From Chryseobacterium koreense CCUG 49689 (lineage in GTDB: Bacteria; Bacteroidota; Bacteroidia; Flavobacteriales; Weeksellaceae), in the NCBI RefSeq assembly GCF_001045435.1, contig NZ_LFNG01000004.1, positions 248,001 through 312,000 on the forward strand: a stretch of DNA of 64,000 nt, in the 5' to 3' direction. Shown one piece after another: positions 18,550 through 28,300 of this stretch; positions within the stretch are counted from its first letter, which is position 1, and each line of letters opens with the position of its first letter. The notes under the pieces are model-generated. The model searched no databases. It saw only the letters and a program-made list of their open reading frames with translations, and was not told where the DNA came from. A program made the translations under genes and the position numbers.

Positions 18550-18924
18550 TTAAGATTTACCTGATTTCAGCTTTCTACCTTTCTTGATATAGCTTTTGCC
18601 TTTTGCCATAAGCTCCTGTACAAATTCATCATTGCTTTGTATAGCATTGGCATTGAGCATATCCTTGATTGCTCCAATCGTATAGAAGTATTGCCCGTAA
18701 AGTTTTGAATAAGCTATTTCGCCTTTGGTACGCATACGCCACAAAGTCTTTTCGCTGATGTGCAGGTATTGGCATACCTCGTGGTTGTTCAGCCACAAGT
18801 CATCGTAGCTTGTATCATTTAACCTTTTGAGATAATCGGCAATCGCATTGATACGGCTGTTGAGCTGTTGCCACGCTTCTTCTTCGATAGTGATTATTTT
18901 CATTGCATTGCTATTAATGTTCAC
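18550..18924 (-). CDS. Helix-turn-helix protein, Xis2c-like
   Basis: 124 residues. The excisionase-type HTH is at about 43-80: WLNNHEVCQYLHISEKTLWRMR then GEIAYSKLYGQYFYTIGAIKDML. The C-terminus is basic (KKGRKLKSGKS) and likely contacts DNA. By order it matches CTnDOT xis2c, first gene of the excision operon. An ATG seven codons in (MKIITIEEE) is an alternative start. Its upstream region holds direct and inverted repeats that look like operators and faces the second RteC gene's 3' end. Confidence 0.85.
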   Translation of the reverse strand: MNINSNAMKIITIEEEAWQQLNSRINAIADYLKRLNDTSYDDLWLNNHEVCQYLHISEKTLWRMRTKGEIAYSKLYGQYFYTIGAIKDMLNANAIQSNDEFVQELMAKGKSYIKKGRKLKSGKS

Positions 18925-18943
18925 AATGCAAAATTGCTAAGGG

Positions 18944-19092
18944 TGGCAAAGTTTGTCTGCCAATGTCTGCCAATTGGTTTGACGGTTTTTTGAAAATTTT
19001 TGCAATCGGGAAAAACCCTTGTTTAATAAGGGTTTCGAGGGCTTTTGAATTATTAACTACGTTATTTTGCCTTCATTTGCCAATTGGCAGAT
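18944..19092 (-). promoter_or_regulatory. Operator-like repeat cluster upstream of the excision operon
   Basis: The plus strand shows TGGCAAAGTTTGTC at 18944-18957, a directly repeated TGTCTGCCAA at 18954 and 18964, then TCTGCCAATTGG at 18966-18977 and its exact inverse CCAATTGGCAGA at 19081-19092, 103 bases apart. In CTnDOT, RteC binds inverted half-sites upstream of the excision promoter; these repeats are the natural candidates here, and looping between the distant inverted copies is possible. Assignment is inference. Confidence 0.6.
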
Positions 19093-19097
19093 ATGGG

Positions 19098-19131
19098 TAA
19101 AAAAAAGCAGTACACATAAATGTACTGCTTT
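19098..19131 (-). terminator. Terminator of the second rteC
   Basis: Perfect 11-base arms AAAGCAGTACA and TGTACTGCTTT with loop CATAAA; on the minus strand it is followed by at least six U residues. It lies directly after the stop of the leftward rteC and isolates it from the excision operon. Confidence 0.88.
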
Positions 19132-19151
19132 GAACCAATGCCTTTTAATAG

Positions 19152-19997
19152 TCAAAGGTCTTTATCCATATATTCTTCCAATGAAACTTTAAGCTGGTCT
19201 AAAAATGCCGTTCGGGAACCTGCACGGGTTTTCATTCTGTGGAAAGCGTGATGTATATCATTTACAGGAGTTCGGAACAGGATTTGAAAAATCAAAGCCA
19301 GTTTTCTGATACCGATACTTCCGTGTGAGATAGAACTGGAAGCATACAGGGCATATATCAGTTCGATAAGTGCGTTTTGCGAATTAGTCCACGAAATATC
19401 CTTATTCACATCGTCATTTAGTAAAACGAAGTCAGGATTTTCTTCGGGATTGATTTTGTTTAGCAAATAAGTATAGAGTAGTTCATTGGCAATAATATGG
19501 GCTATTTTGTTATCGTAATAAGTGGAAAAGCTAAGGTCTATTTCAAAAACTCCGCTATTTAAACCATCGTGGTAATTAATTTTTCCGAGCATAAAATAGC
19601 TGTGGTCACGGTCTGTTCTTCCTGCACGGTAGTACCTGTAAAAATAGGTATTGCAAATACTCTCCTTATATTCTGATTTGAGAGATTTTAATTCATTCTC
19701 GTAATAACTCTGATGTATTTTCCCTGTGCTGACCGGACAGGTCGTTTCAAATCGAAATACTTTATTGTAGTAGATGAGCTTTCCTAAGATTTGGGGTTTG
19801 ATGTTCTTAAAAAAGTTAATTTCCTGCTGTTCGTTCTTAAACCCACTTTGCACAATCTTGGCTTTTACTTTAAGAAGCATTTCATTCAGGAATAAGGTCA
19901 TTTGATACGCCTTTTCCGCCGTTGGCATCAAATCGGAAGCGAGTTTATCTTCTTGATACCTTATTTGCGATAATATTTTACTCAACAGGATTTCCAT
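19152..19997 (-). CDS. rteC: RteC-family regulator, second copy
   Basis: 281 residues. RteC signatures: GFKNEQQEINFFKNIKPQ, LGKLIYYNKVFRFET, SYYENELKSLKSEY, FYRYYRAGR, FEIDLSFSTYYDNKIAHIIANELL, ALIELIYALYASSS and a C-terminal helical part to MDKDL. It lies directly upstream of the Xis2c-like gene on the same strand, with a strong terminator between them, which matches the RteC position in CTnDOT-type elements and makes it the best candidate activator of the excision operon. It differs from the first copy over its whole length, so this is an old duplication or two acquisitions. Confidence 0.9.
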   Translation of the reverse strand: MEILLSKILSQIRYQEDKLASDLMPTAEKAYQMTLFLNEMLLKVKAKIVQSGFKNEQQEINFFKNIKPQILGKLIYYNKVFRFETTCPVSTGKIHQSYYENELKSLKSEYKESICNTYFYRYYRAGRTDRDHSYFMLGKINYHDGLNSGVFEIDLSFSTYYDNKIAHIIANELLYTYLLNKINPEENPDFVLLNDDVNKDISWTNSQNALIELIYALYASSSISHGSIGIRKLALIFQILFRTPVNDIHHAFHRMKTRAGSRTAFLDQLKVSLEEYMDKDL

Positions 19998-20094
19998 AGC
20001 TTAGTCTTTTAAAAGTTATCACTATCTGTTTCGGAATTACATCTATTGATGATGAACCAAAATTTGGAAAATATACTGGAATAAATATCACAGG

Positions 20095-20120
20095 TTCCCC
20101 ACAGTGGGGGAATTTTTTTT
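20095..20120 (+). terminator. G/C hairpin with U run at the element edge
   Basis: TTCCCCAC and GTGGGGGAA fold into a short-loop hairpin followed by eight T on the plus strand. No rightward gene precedes it in the element, so it may block read-through between element and host or end a short antisense transcript over rteC. Confidence 0.65.
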
Positions 20121-20148
20121 CATAATTTTTGTATGAGAGGAAAGAAAA

Positions 20149-20186
20149 AAAGGGTAAAGCACCTATGTACTTTACCCTTTATTTTT
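20149..20186. terminator. Second hairpin at the element edge
   Basis: Arms AAAGGGTAAAG and CTTTACCCTTT are perfect, with a ten-base loop that can pair further (GC/AC with GT/C). A-rich before and T-rich after, so it can end transcription in both directions. With the hairpin 30 bases earlier it would insulate the ICE from rimP. Confidence 0.7.
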
Positions 20187-20338
20187 TTATATTTGCAGTA
20201 TTGATTTACAAGGTAATCAGATGAAAGCGAGTGCAGTAAGCACCATTACTAAATCGTTACCGATTGGATTTCCCACTCTTGTAAACTACTCTTTATTAGC
20301 CACTTTGGGCTATATTAATCTTTTTCATATAAAATACC

Positions 20339-20346
20339 TATCTTTG
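20339..20346 (+). promoter_or_regulatory. rimP operon -7 element
   Basis: TATCTTTG matches the Bacteroidota -7 consensus TAnnTTTG. Transcription would start near 20353, giving a leader of about 65 bases with the hairpin at 20371. No convincing -33 TTG at normal spacing is visible. Confidence 0.6.
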
Positions 20347-20370
20347 CAACCGGATTTACGGAAAAGAATG

Positions 20371-20398
20371 AAAAGGCCTTCGGAAGAAAGCCTTTTTT
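20371..20398 (+). promoter_or_regulatory. Terminator-like hairpin in the rimP leader
   Basis: AAAAGGC and GCCTTTT close a loop that itself contains CTTC/GAAG; six T follow. It lies after the -7 element and 22 bases before the rimP ATG. This looks like an attenuator. In enterobacteria the rimP-nusA-infB leader contains terminators influenced by NusA, so autoregulation is plausible here. It could instead be a terminator left from the integration junction. Confidence 0.5.
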
Positions 20399-20419
20399 CG
20401 TACCGAAATAATTGAGATT

Positions 20420-20887
20420 ATGGATTTCAGAAGTAGAATTGAAGAATTATTAAACGGCTTTCTTGCAGAAAGAACAGATTTGTTCCTGATTGATCTGAAA
20501 ATTTCGGCAGGTGATGATGTGACGGTGATTTTGGATGGTGACCAAGGCGTTTCACTTCAAGATTGTTTGGATGCAAGTCGCGCTATTGAATTCAATATGG
20601 ATCGGGAAGAGCGCGATTTTTCCTTGCAGGTGATGAGTGCCGGATTGAGCGAGCCGCTGAATTCTGAGCGGCAGTTTAAAAAGAATATAGGTCGCGAGTT
20701 GGATGTCCTTCTGAAAGACGACACCAAAATAGAAGGCGAATTGCTGAAAGTGGAGGAAGACAAAATCACTTTGGTTCTGCGTTACCGAAAACCAAAAGAG
20801 ATTGGAAAAGGAAAAGTGGATGTGGTGGAAGAAAAAGAAATTCCCTACACCGAAATAAAAAAAGCACTTGTTGCGATAAAATTTTAA
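20420..20887 (+). CDS. rimP: Ribosome maturation factor RimP
   Basis: 155 residues, normal length. N-terminal alpha/beta domain with LFLIDLKISAGDDVTVILDGDQGVS, the conserved DCLDASRAIE and LQVMSAGLSEPL, and a C-terminal SH3-like domain (about 85-155) with KKNIGRELDVLL. RimP acts in 30S subunit assembly. First gene of rimP-nusA-infB, 62 bases before nusA. Confidence 0.96.
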   Translation: MDFRSRIEELLNGFLAERTDLFLIDLKISAGDDVTVILDGDQGVSLQDCLDASRAIEFNMDREERDFSLQVMSAGLSEPLNSERQFKKNIGRELDVLLKDDTKIEGELLKVEEDKITLVLRYRKPKEIGKGKVDVVEEKEIPYTEIKKALVAIKF

Positions 20888-20949
20888 CATAACTTAGGAT
20901 TGATCGTGATTTACTCATTGATCAATTATCAATTATCATTTATAATATT

Positions 20950-22197
20950 ATGAACGGTTTAGCACTGATAGAAGCATTTGGCGATTTCAAGGAAGAAAAA
21001 AGCATCAGCAAAACGGAATTGATGGCAATCATCGAGGATTCACTGAAAACCCTTTTGAGAAAGAGGTTTGATTCCGATGACCATTTTGATGTAATTGTGA
21101 ATCCTGACAAAGGAGATTTCCAAATCTTTTTAAATAAAACCATCGTGGAAGACGAGATGTCTGAAGACGACGATTTGGAAATTGAAATTTCCGAAGCCAA
21201 GAAAATCGATCCCACTTTCGAAGTGGGTGAAGACTACACTGTGGAAATTCCAATTGAGCAACTTGGAAGAAGAAGTATTTTGACCTTAAAGCAAATTTTG
21301 GCCACCAAATTGCAGGAGCACAACAATGCGGTTTTATACGAACAGTTCCACGACAGAATCGGCGAAATCGTGGTGGGCGAAGTTCACCATATCCGTCATA
21401 AACATGTGATCTTGCTTGATGATGAAGACAATGAGTTCATCTTGCCAAAAGAAAACCAAATCCCATCAGACTTTTTCAAAAAAGGAGAAAACATCCGGGC
21501 AATCGTGGAAAGTGTTGATTTCAAAGGTGCAAAGCCGCAAATCATCGTTTCCAGAACCGCTCCCAAATTCCTGGAAAAATTATTGGAATTAGAGATTCCA
21601 GAAATCCAGGACGGAACCATCATTCTGAAAAAAGTAGTGAGAATTCCGGGTGAAAAAGCAAAAATTGCAGTAGATGCTTATGACGACAGGATCGATCCGG
21701 TTGGAGCTTGTGTAGGTGTGAAAGGTTCCAGAATTCATGGCGTGGTTCGTGAATTGAAAAATGAAAACATCGATGTGATCCAGTGGTCTAAAAACCCTGA
21801 AATCATGGTAAAAAGAGCACTTGGAAATGTGACGGTGAACAAAATTGAAATCAATCCGGAAACGAATTATGCCTTGGTTTACACGCCAGTGGAAGAGATT
21901 TCCAGAGTCATCGGTAAACAGGGACAAAATATCCGGCTGGCTTCTTGGCTGAGTGGTTACGAGATCGACGTTTACAGAGAAACCAGCGAAGACGATGATG
22001 TGGAATTGAAGGAGTTTGCCGGAACAGGAGAAGGCGACATCGAGCAATGGATCATTGACGAGTTCCAAAAGGTAGGACTGAACACTGCGAAAAGCGTTTT
22101 AGATAAAGATACAGACGACCTCTTGAACATGACCGATTTGGAAGAAGAAACCATCGAGGAAGTGAAACAGATTTTGAGGGAAGAATTCGAGGATTAA
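20950..22197 (+). CDS. nusA: Transcription termination/antitermination factor NusA
   Basis: 415 residues. NusA N-terminal domain at 1-125, S1 domain at about 130-200 (IGEIVVGEVHHIRHKHVIL), then KH1 and KH2 with RIDPVGACVGVKGSRIHGVV near 250 and EEISRVIGKQGQNIRLAS near 318. It ends with a short acidic helical part and lacks the long acidic repeats of proteobacterial NusA, as usual in Bacteroidota. It binds RNA polymerase and nascent RNA, modulating pausing and termination. Confidence 0.97.
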   Translation: MNGLALIEAFGDFKEEKSISKTELMAIIEDSLKTLLRKRFDSDDHFDVIVNPDKGDFQIFLNKTIVEDEMSEDDDLEIEISEAKKIDPTFEVGEDYTVEIPIEQLGRRSILTLKQILATKLQEHNNAVLYEQFHDRIGEIVVGEVHHIRHKHVILLDDEDNEFILPKENQIPSDFFKKGENIRAIVESVDFKGAKPQIIVSRTAPKFLEKLLELEIPEIQDGTIILKKVVRIPGEKAKIAVDAYDDRIDPVGACVGVKGSRIHGVVRELKNENIDVIQWSKNPEIMVKRALGNVTVNKIEINPETNYALVYTPVEEISRVIGKQGQNIRLASWLSGYEIDVYRETSEDDDVELKEFAGTGEGDIEQWIIDEFQKVGLNTAKSVLDKDTDDLLNMTDLEEETIEEVKQILREEFED

Positions 22198-22283
22198 TCC
22201 TTAAGAAATTATATTTCGATCGTTTGTCTGGAATTAAATTGTCTTTAAATCTGCAAAAAAACAGCATTAAAGTTAAAATAGGT

Positions 22284-22291
22284 TAACTTTG
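22284..22291 (+). promoter_or_regulatory. infB: infB promoter -7 element
   Basis: TAACTTTG matches TAnnTTTG 33 bases before the infB ATG; the 126-base nusA-infB gap is AT-rich. infB may thus have its own promoter besides operon read-through. Confidence 0.55.
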
Positions 22292-22323
22292 CCAAAATTT
22301 TTAAATAAAAGTATAGATTATAC

Positions 22324-25098
22324 ATGCCCAAAATTAGAGTAAATAAAGCGTTAAAGGAATTCAATATTTCATTGGACCGTCTCAAGGATTTTCTGAAAGA
22401 AAAGAAAATCGAATTTGACGGAAGCTTGAACGCGCAATTGGATGAATCGGCATATGATGCGTTGAGCGGGGAGTTTGCGAAAGACAGCGAACAAAAGAAA
22501 GCTTCGCACGAGGTGGTGATAACGAAGGTTCCGGAAGAGAAACTGGAAATTGAACCTTCTAAACCGGAAGTGATCCGCGCCAAAGCATCCCTGAAACCTG
22601 AAACAAAAATTTTGGGTAAAATCGATTTGGATCCTAAAAAACCTGAACCTCAGAAAGAGGAAGAACCGGAACCCAAAGTGGAACCGGTAATTGAGGCGGT
22701 CACGGAGAAGCAGGAATTCAAGATTTTGGATAAAATTGACCTTTCAAAAATAGAGGGACACAAACCAAAACCAACTAAAGAGGCGGTGGTTGAAAAGCAG
22801 GAGAAACCAGAAGAAACTCCAGCTATAAAAGTGGAAACTCCGAAAGCCGAGGAAACCCCTAAAACACAGGCAAAACAAGAACCGGAAATTCAGCAGCCTG
22901 AAAAAATAGAGACGGTTTACCAAAAATTAGACGGGCCGAAAATTTTGAAACAAACCGTTGACTTGTCACAGTTCAACAAACCAAAAAGCAGTTCCGTTGC
23001 GAAGAAAAAAAGAAAACGCATCGAAAAGCCTGGAACACCCGGAACCGGAAATCAGCAAAGCCAGGGTGGTGCGCAAGGAAACAGACCACCACAAGGACAG
23101 GGCGGAAACCGTGGAGGAGGAGCTCCACACGGCGGCGGACAAAATAGAAAAGGCGGAAGCAGAAGAAATGCTCCGACCATGCCGGTAGAACTGACCGACG
23201 AGCAGGTTAAAAACCAAATTAAAGAAACCCTGGAAAAACTTACCCAAAAAGGAGGTAAAAACAAAGGGGCAAAATACAGAAAAGAGAAGAGAGTTTTCAG
23301 AAGGGAACAGGATGAACTTCAGCAGGAACTGGATGCAGCAGACAGAACTTTGAAGGTGACGGAATTCATCACCGTTGGAGAATTGGCAAGCTTAATGAAC
23401 GTGAGTCCAACCGAAGTGATTTCCGCATGTTTCTCACTTGGAGTGATGGTGACCATGAACCAGCGTTTGGAAGCAGACACCTTGCTCTTGGTAGCAGATG
23501 AATTCGGGTACAAAATCGAATTCTCCGATGCGGATCTGGAAGAGTCGGTTGCTGAAGAAGAACCTGATTTGGAAGAGGATTTGGTGCCTAGAGCTCCAAT
23601 TGTAACCGTAATGGGACACGTGGACCACGGGAAAACTTCCCTACTGGACTATATTCGAAAAACAAACGTGATCGCTGGTGAATCCGGTGGAATCACTCAG
23701 CACATCGGTGCATATAACGTGAAACTGGAAAACGGTCAGCGAATCACTTTTCTAGATACTCCGGGTCACGAAGCGTTTACCGCGATGAGGGCGAGAGGAG
23801 CACAAATCACCGATATCGTAATCATCGTGATTGCTGCCGATGACGATGTGATGCCGCAAACCAAAGAAGCGATTTCCCACGCGCAAGCTGCGGGAGTTCC
23901 GATGATTATCGCTTTAAACAAGGTGGATAAACCCAACTCCAATCCGGATAAAATCCGAGAACAACTTTCTGCCATGAATATTTTGGTGGAAGAATGGGGC
24001 GGAAATGTACAATCGCAAGAAGTTTCGGCGAAGTTTGGTAACAATATGGATCAGCTTCTGGAGAAAGTTCTTCTTCAGGCGGAAATGCTGGAACTGAAGG
24101 CAAACCCTAATAAACTTGCAAACGGAGTGGTAATTGAAGCATCCCTGGATAAAGGACGGGGTTATGTAACCACGATGTTGGTTCAATCCGGAACTTTGAA
24201 AGTAGGAGATTATGTCTTGGCCGGAAAAAATCACGGTAAAGTTAAAGCGATGCTGGATGAAAGAGGAAAACCTATGCAGGAAGCCGGACCTTCGATCCCA
24301 GTAACCATTTTGGGATTGGATGGAGCGCCTACAGCAGGGGATAAATTCAGGGTTTTTGAAGATGAAAGGGAAGCGAAAACCATTGCGACTAAGAGAGAGC
24401 AATTGCAACGTGAGCAATCTATCAGGACGAAAAAACACCTTACTCTTGATGAACTTGGGCGACGAATCGCGCTGGGCGACTTCAAGGAACTCAATATTAT
24501 CCTTAAAGGTGATGTGGATGGTTCAGTGGAAGCGCTTTCTGATCAGTTGCAAGGTTTGTCCACCGAGGAAATCAGCGTAAATATCATTCACCAGGGAGTT
24601 GGTCAGATTACCGAATCGGATGTACTATTGGCAGCGGCTTCGGATGCGATCATGATTGGTTTTAATGTGAGAGCCGGTGCAAATGCAAAAGATTTGGCGG
24701 ACAAGGAAGAAATCGAGATCAGAACTTATTCCGTAATCTACGCCGCTATCGATGATGTGAAAGAAGCTATGGAAGGCATGTTGTCGCCAGAAATTAAAGA
24801 ACAGGTGATCGGAAACGTGGAAATCCGTGAGGTTTTCAAAATTTCTAAAGTAGGATCAATCGCAGGATGTATGGTGCTAAGCGGTAAGGTCACCAGAAAC
24901 TCTAAAATCAGATTGTTGAGAGACGGCATCGTGAAATTCGACGGGGAGCTGGAAAGCTTGAAGCGATTCAAGGACGATGTGAAAGAAGTAACGAAAGGCT
25001 ACGAATGTGGATTGAACATCAAGGGATATAACGATATTGAAATCGGCGATATACTGGAAGTTTATGAAGAAGTAGCGGTGAAGAAGAAATTGAAATAA
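22324..25098 (+). CDS. infB: Translation initiation factor IF-2
   Basis: 924 residues. Short N-terminal IF2N-like domain (1-55), a long Lys/Pro/Glu-rich linker (about 70-225), a Gly/Gln/Arg-rich low-complexity stretch (about 235-285), a second IF2N region (about 340-395), then the GTPase: GHVDHGKTS near 431-439, [13 protein letters not shown]; then domains II to IV to the C-terminus. It delivers initiator tRNA to the 30S subunit. Last gene of the operon; a strong terminator follows. Confidence 0.98.
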   Translation: MPKIRVNKALKEFNISLDRLKDFLKEKKIEFDGSLNAQLDESAYDALSGEFAKDSEQKKASHEVVITKVPEEKLEIEPSKPEVIRAKASLKPETKILGKIDLDPKKPEPQKEEEPEPKVEPVIEAVTEKQEFKILDKIDLSKIEGHKPKPTKEAVVEKQEKPEETPAIKVETPKAEETPKTQAKQEPEIQQPEKIETVYQKLDGPKILKQTVDLSQFNKPKSSSVAKKKRKRIEKPGTPGTGNQQSQGGAQGNRPPQGQGGNRGGGAPHGGGQNRKGGSRRNAPTMPVELTDEQVKNQIKETLEKLTQKGGKNKGAKYRKEKRVFRREQDELQQELDAADRTLKVTEFITVGELASLMNVSPTEVISACFSLGVMVTMNQRLEADTLLLVADEFGYKIEFSDADLEESVAEEEPDLEEDLVPRAPIVTVMGHVDHGKTSLLDYIRKTNVIAGESGGITQHIGAYNVKLENGQRITFLDTPGHEAFTAMRARGAQITDIVIIVIAADDDVMPQTKEAISHAQAAGVPMIIALNKVDKPNSNPDKIREQLSAMNILVEEWGGNVQSQEVSAKFGNNMDQLLEKVLLQAEMLELKANPNKLANGVVIEASLDKGRGYVTTMLVQSGTLKVGDYVLAGKNHGKVKAMLDERGKPMQEAGPSIPVTILGLDGAPTAGDKFRVFEDEREAKTIATKREQLQREQSIRTKKHLTLDELGRRIALGDFKELNIILKGDVDGSVEALSDQLQGLSTEEISVNIIHQGVGQITESDVLLAAASDAIMIGFNVRAGANAKDLADKEEIEIRTYSVIYAAIDDVKEAMEGMLSPEIKEQVIGNVEIREVFKISKVGSIAGCMVLSGKVTRNSKIRLLRDGIVKFDGELESLKRFKDDVKEVTKGYECGLNIKGYNDIEIGDILEVYEEVAVKKKLK

Positions 25099-25127
25099 CT
25101 CATTTCTTCGATATCAAGTAATTCTTT

Positions 25128-25154
25128 AAGCCTGTCTTCGGACAGGCTTTTTTT
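25128..25154 (+). terminator. Terminator of rimP-nusA-infB
   Basis: AAGCCTGTC and GACAGGCTT close a TTCG tetraloop, followed by a T run. A textbook intrinsic terminator. Confidence 0.95.
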
Positions 25155-25360
25155 GGTCATTAGTGTAAAATGTAAAGGTTCTAAATAGAAATATTAATGT
25201 TGCAGAACAGATAGCAAAACCGATAGAGGTCTAAGGAAAAGTAAACAAAGCGAAGCTAACGATGAGGTTTGTTTAATCTCAAGCTGGCCTGATGATTTTT
25301 TCGCCATTTTTTTTAAGCGAATAGATTTTTCCGGTAATTGTTTAGGTTAAATATTATTGA

Positions 25361-25368
25361 CATATTTG
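25361..25368 (+). promoter_or_regulatory. Promoter region of first susC
   Basis: CATATTTG (one mismatch to TAnnTTTG) 27 bases before the ATG, followed by an ATTAAAATA tract. The same block, ACATATTTGCC plus ATATTAAAATA, recurs before the second susC at 30250, so the two loci share promoter ancestry. The rest of 25155-25360 shows nothing clear. Confidence 0.55.
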
Positions 25369-25395
25369 CCGGCTAAATATTAAAATAATATTAAA

Positions 25396-28300
25396 ATGAA
25401 TGTGAGATTAAAAGTTTTGACAGCCGGAGCTCTATTCTTTATAGGTGGCCAGTTTGCACTGGCGCAGAAAGATAGCGCAACGTCTAAAGAAATTGATGAA
25501 GTAATCATTGTAGGCTACACTGCAGTGAAAAAAGAAGACTACACGGGTTCTGTTTCGAAGGTGTCCACGGAAAACATTTCAAAGAAGAATGTCTCCAATG
25601 TGGCGCAAGCCTTGACAGGTGAGGCGGCCGGTGTTCGGGTAATGACCTCTTCAGGTCAGCCTGGATCGGAACCGGATATCCGAATCAGAGGATTTGGATC
25701 GGTGAGTGGAAACAGAGAGCCTTTATATGTGTTGGATGGTTTGCCATACAACGGGAATGTGTCTGCACTGAACCCAGAGGATATCGAAAGCATGACTGTA
25801 TTGAAAGATGCGGCTGCAACAGCAATTTATGGTTCCAGAGGATCAAATGGAGTGGTGATGATTCAATCCAAAAAAGGAAAGGCCGGAAAAGATTTGATCA
25901 CGATTGAAACGAAAATTGGATTTAACAGTCCACTGATTCCTAGGTATGATGTAATTACTAGTCCTGAACAATATATTGGACTTTCATGGGAGGCACTATA
26001 TAATCAAGGCAAATTAAGTGGATCAGCAGATCCGGTTGCATATGCGAACGCCCGATTGTTCTCATCTGCGGGGATTAGACCGCAATATAATATGTGGAAT
26101 GCTACGGCAGGAGAACTGATTGATCCGGCAACCCACCAAGTGAGACCGGGAGTTACCAGAAAATATGATCCTGAAAACTGGAAGGACTATGGTTTCCAGA
26201 CCTCAATGCGAAGCGAAACTAATTTGAGTATCAGTGGTGGTGAAGGAAAAACCACTTACTATACAGGTTTAGGTTATTTGAAGGACGAAGGTTACGTGAT
26301 CAATTCCAACTATGAACGTTACAGTGGGCGACTTAATTTGACCCATCAGGCAAAACCTTGGCTGAAAGGAGAGTTTAATCTTGGATATGCCTATTCCAAC
26401 ACTAATAGAAACGGCCAATCTGCAGATAGTGGAAGCATTTTCTGGTTTGTGGATAATATTCCATCAATCTATCCACTTTTCCTTAGAAATGCGCAAGGTC
26501 AACTTGTAAATGATCCTGTTTTCGGTGGTTACCAGTATGATTATGGTACGGGTAGAGGATTTGGTGCGCTTACCAATTCTATTGCAGATGCCACATATGA
26601 CTTGGACAACAGGAAAAAACATGAGATTAATGGAAACTTTTTCCTAAAGGCAGATCTCATGAAAGGGTTGAGTATAGAAACCCGATTCGGAGGACAATAT
26701 TACAATAACTCGAGAAACGATTATAGCAATCCATATTATGGAAGTGCCGCATCCATGCTTGGGTCTTTATATAAAGTAAGAACGGAATTGTTCTCTTGGA
26801 ATTTCTTGCAGCTGGCTAGATATATGAACCGATTTGGTGATCACGGAGTACAGGCCTTTGCTGCTCACGAAACTACTGATTGGAAGTACAACTACCTTTC
26901 TGCATCAAAATATGGGCTTATCATTCCGGATGGCTCAGAGTTTAACAACGCAATCAATCAAAGTCCGGCATATTCTTATATCTATAACTACACGCTCGAA
27001 AGTTACTTTGGTCAAGTGATGTATGATTATAACAATAAGTACTTGTTTTCTGGTAGTGTTAGACGCGATGGAAGTTCTAAGTTTTTGTTTAACAAATGGG
27101 ATACCTTCTACTCCGTTGGATTGGGTTGGGTAGTGAACAGAGAAGACTTCATGAGAAACATCAGCTTTTTTAACCGTTTGAAACTGAAGGCCAATTACGG
27201 AACTGTGGGTAACCAGTCATTGGTGTCAAAATATGCAGGTGATCAAAATATGGGATATTACCCGGGTTACAATGTGTATAACCCAGGAAACTTTATGGGT
27301 CTCCCTTCAGCAGCATTTGACAGAATCGGATACCCAGATCTGACTTGGGAAAAATCAAAGATTTTTGACGTGGGTGCAGAGTTTACTTTGTTTAAGAATA
27401 GAATCATCGAGGGATCCTTTGATTATTTCCATAAAACCACAGACAATCTGATCTTTGATAAGAGGCTTGCGCCATCCACAGGTAATGCCATTACCAAAGT
27501 AAATGATGGATTGATGATTAACCAAGGTATTGAGTTTGCTTTAACGGGTCATATTATCAACAAAGAAAATTTCTATCTGGATCTCTCCATAAATGGTGAG
27601 CATTTGAGAAACAAATTGACCAGAATGCCGATTGATTACGGTACCGGACTGGAAAAAGTTCTAGATATTTCTGAGGCAGGATTTGGTAGAGCCGCCGGCC
27701 ATTCACTTTATGATTATTACATGAGAGAATGGGCAGGTGTAAATCCAGACACTGGTGCTGCACAATGGACTGTTCACTATGTAGATGCGAATAGCAATGG
27801 TAAGTTTGATTCCGGGGAACAAATTACTTCGCTCCATGAGTATATGGCTCAAAATCCTAATGCGAACGTGCAGGAAGGGACCACAGAGGTCTATGCGCAG
27901 GCCACGCAAAAATTCATTGGGAAATCTGCCATTCCAGATCTTCGTGGTGCGTTCTCTTTGAATGCCGGATATAAAGCGTTCTCCATTTCCGCTCAATTCT
28001 TGTATGGTATCGGTGGATATTCTTATGATGATGCCTATGCCAACTTAATGCATAACTCGGTGGTAGGAAATAACAACTGGCATCAAGATATCACCGACAG
28101 ATGGCAAAATCCTGGGGATATCACTAATGTTCCAAGATTGACCAGTAATCTAGCCGGAGACAACAACTTCAACAGTATGTCTACAAGATTCTTGACAAAA
28201 TCTGATTATTTGGTACTGAACAACGTGAGAGTGGCCTATAACTTACCTGGTCAATATGCCAGATCAATTGGGTTCAATGGATTAACACTTTCTGTGTCTG

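Larger units (their letters stand above)
1..20200. mobile_element. Right part of a CTnDOT-like integrative conjugative element
   Basis: The block from the window start to just upstream of rimP carries ICE backbone families: two RteC proteins, two small HTH (Xis2c/Xis2d-like) proteins, a DUF4099/DUF3945 protein, topoisomerase III, DUF1896 and a giant methylase/helicase. In CTnDOT the order xis2c-xis2d-orf3-exc (exc is a topoisomerase III) under RteC control is established; the same order is seen here. The metal-type cargo at 1-6.8 kb lies outside that module. The right edge is placed between the hairpins at 20.1 kb and the rimP promoter because housekeeping genes follow at once. No integrase or tra gene is in the window, so the left end is outside. 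The exact right edge is uncertain by about 150 bases. Confidence 0.75.
20187..20415 (+). other. Probable ICE/chromosome junction, with a doubtful 64-codon ORF
   Basis: TATATTTGC at 20187-20195 and TATCTTTGC at 20339-20347 both match the TAnnTTTGC pattern. This is the -7 promoter element of Bacteroidota and also resembles the GTAnnTTTGC target of CTnDOT-type integrases, so either could be the attR core. Between them an ATG at 20221 opens 64 codons (MKASAVSTITKSLP...) that run into the rimP leader. I recognise no protein in it and think it is either a remnant or chance. Beyond these sites I see nothing in 20197-20338. Confidence 0.45.

Noticed and set aside
20221-20415. 64-codon ORF upstream of rimP
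   Set aside because: It has a plausible -7 element before it, but its second half runs through the rimP promoter and leader hairpin and shows no recognisable protein. Kept only as a junction note.
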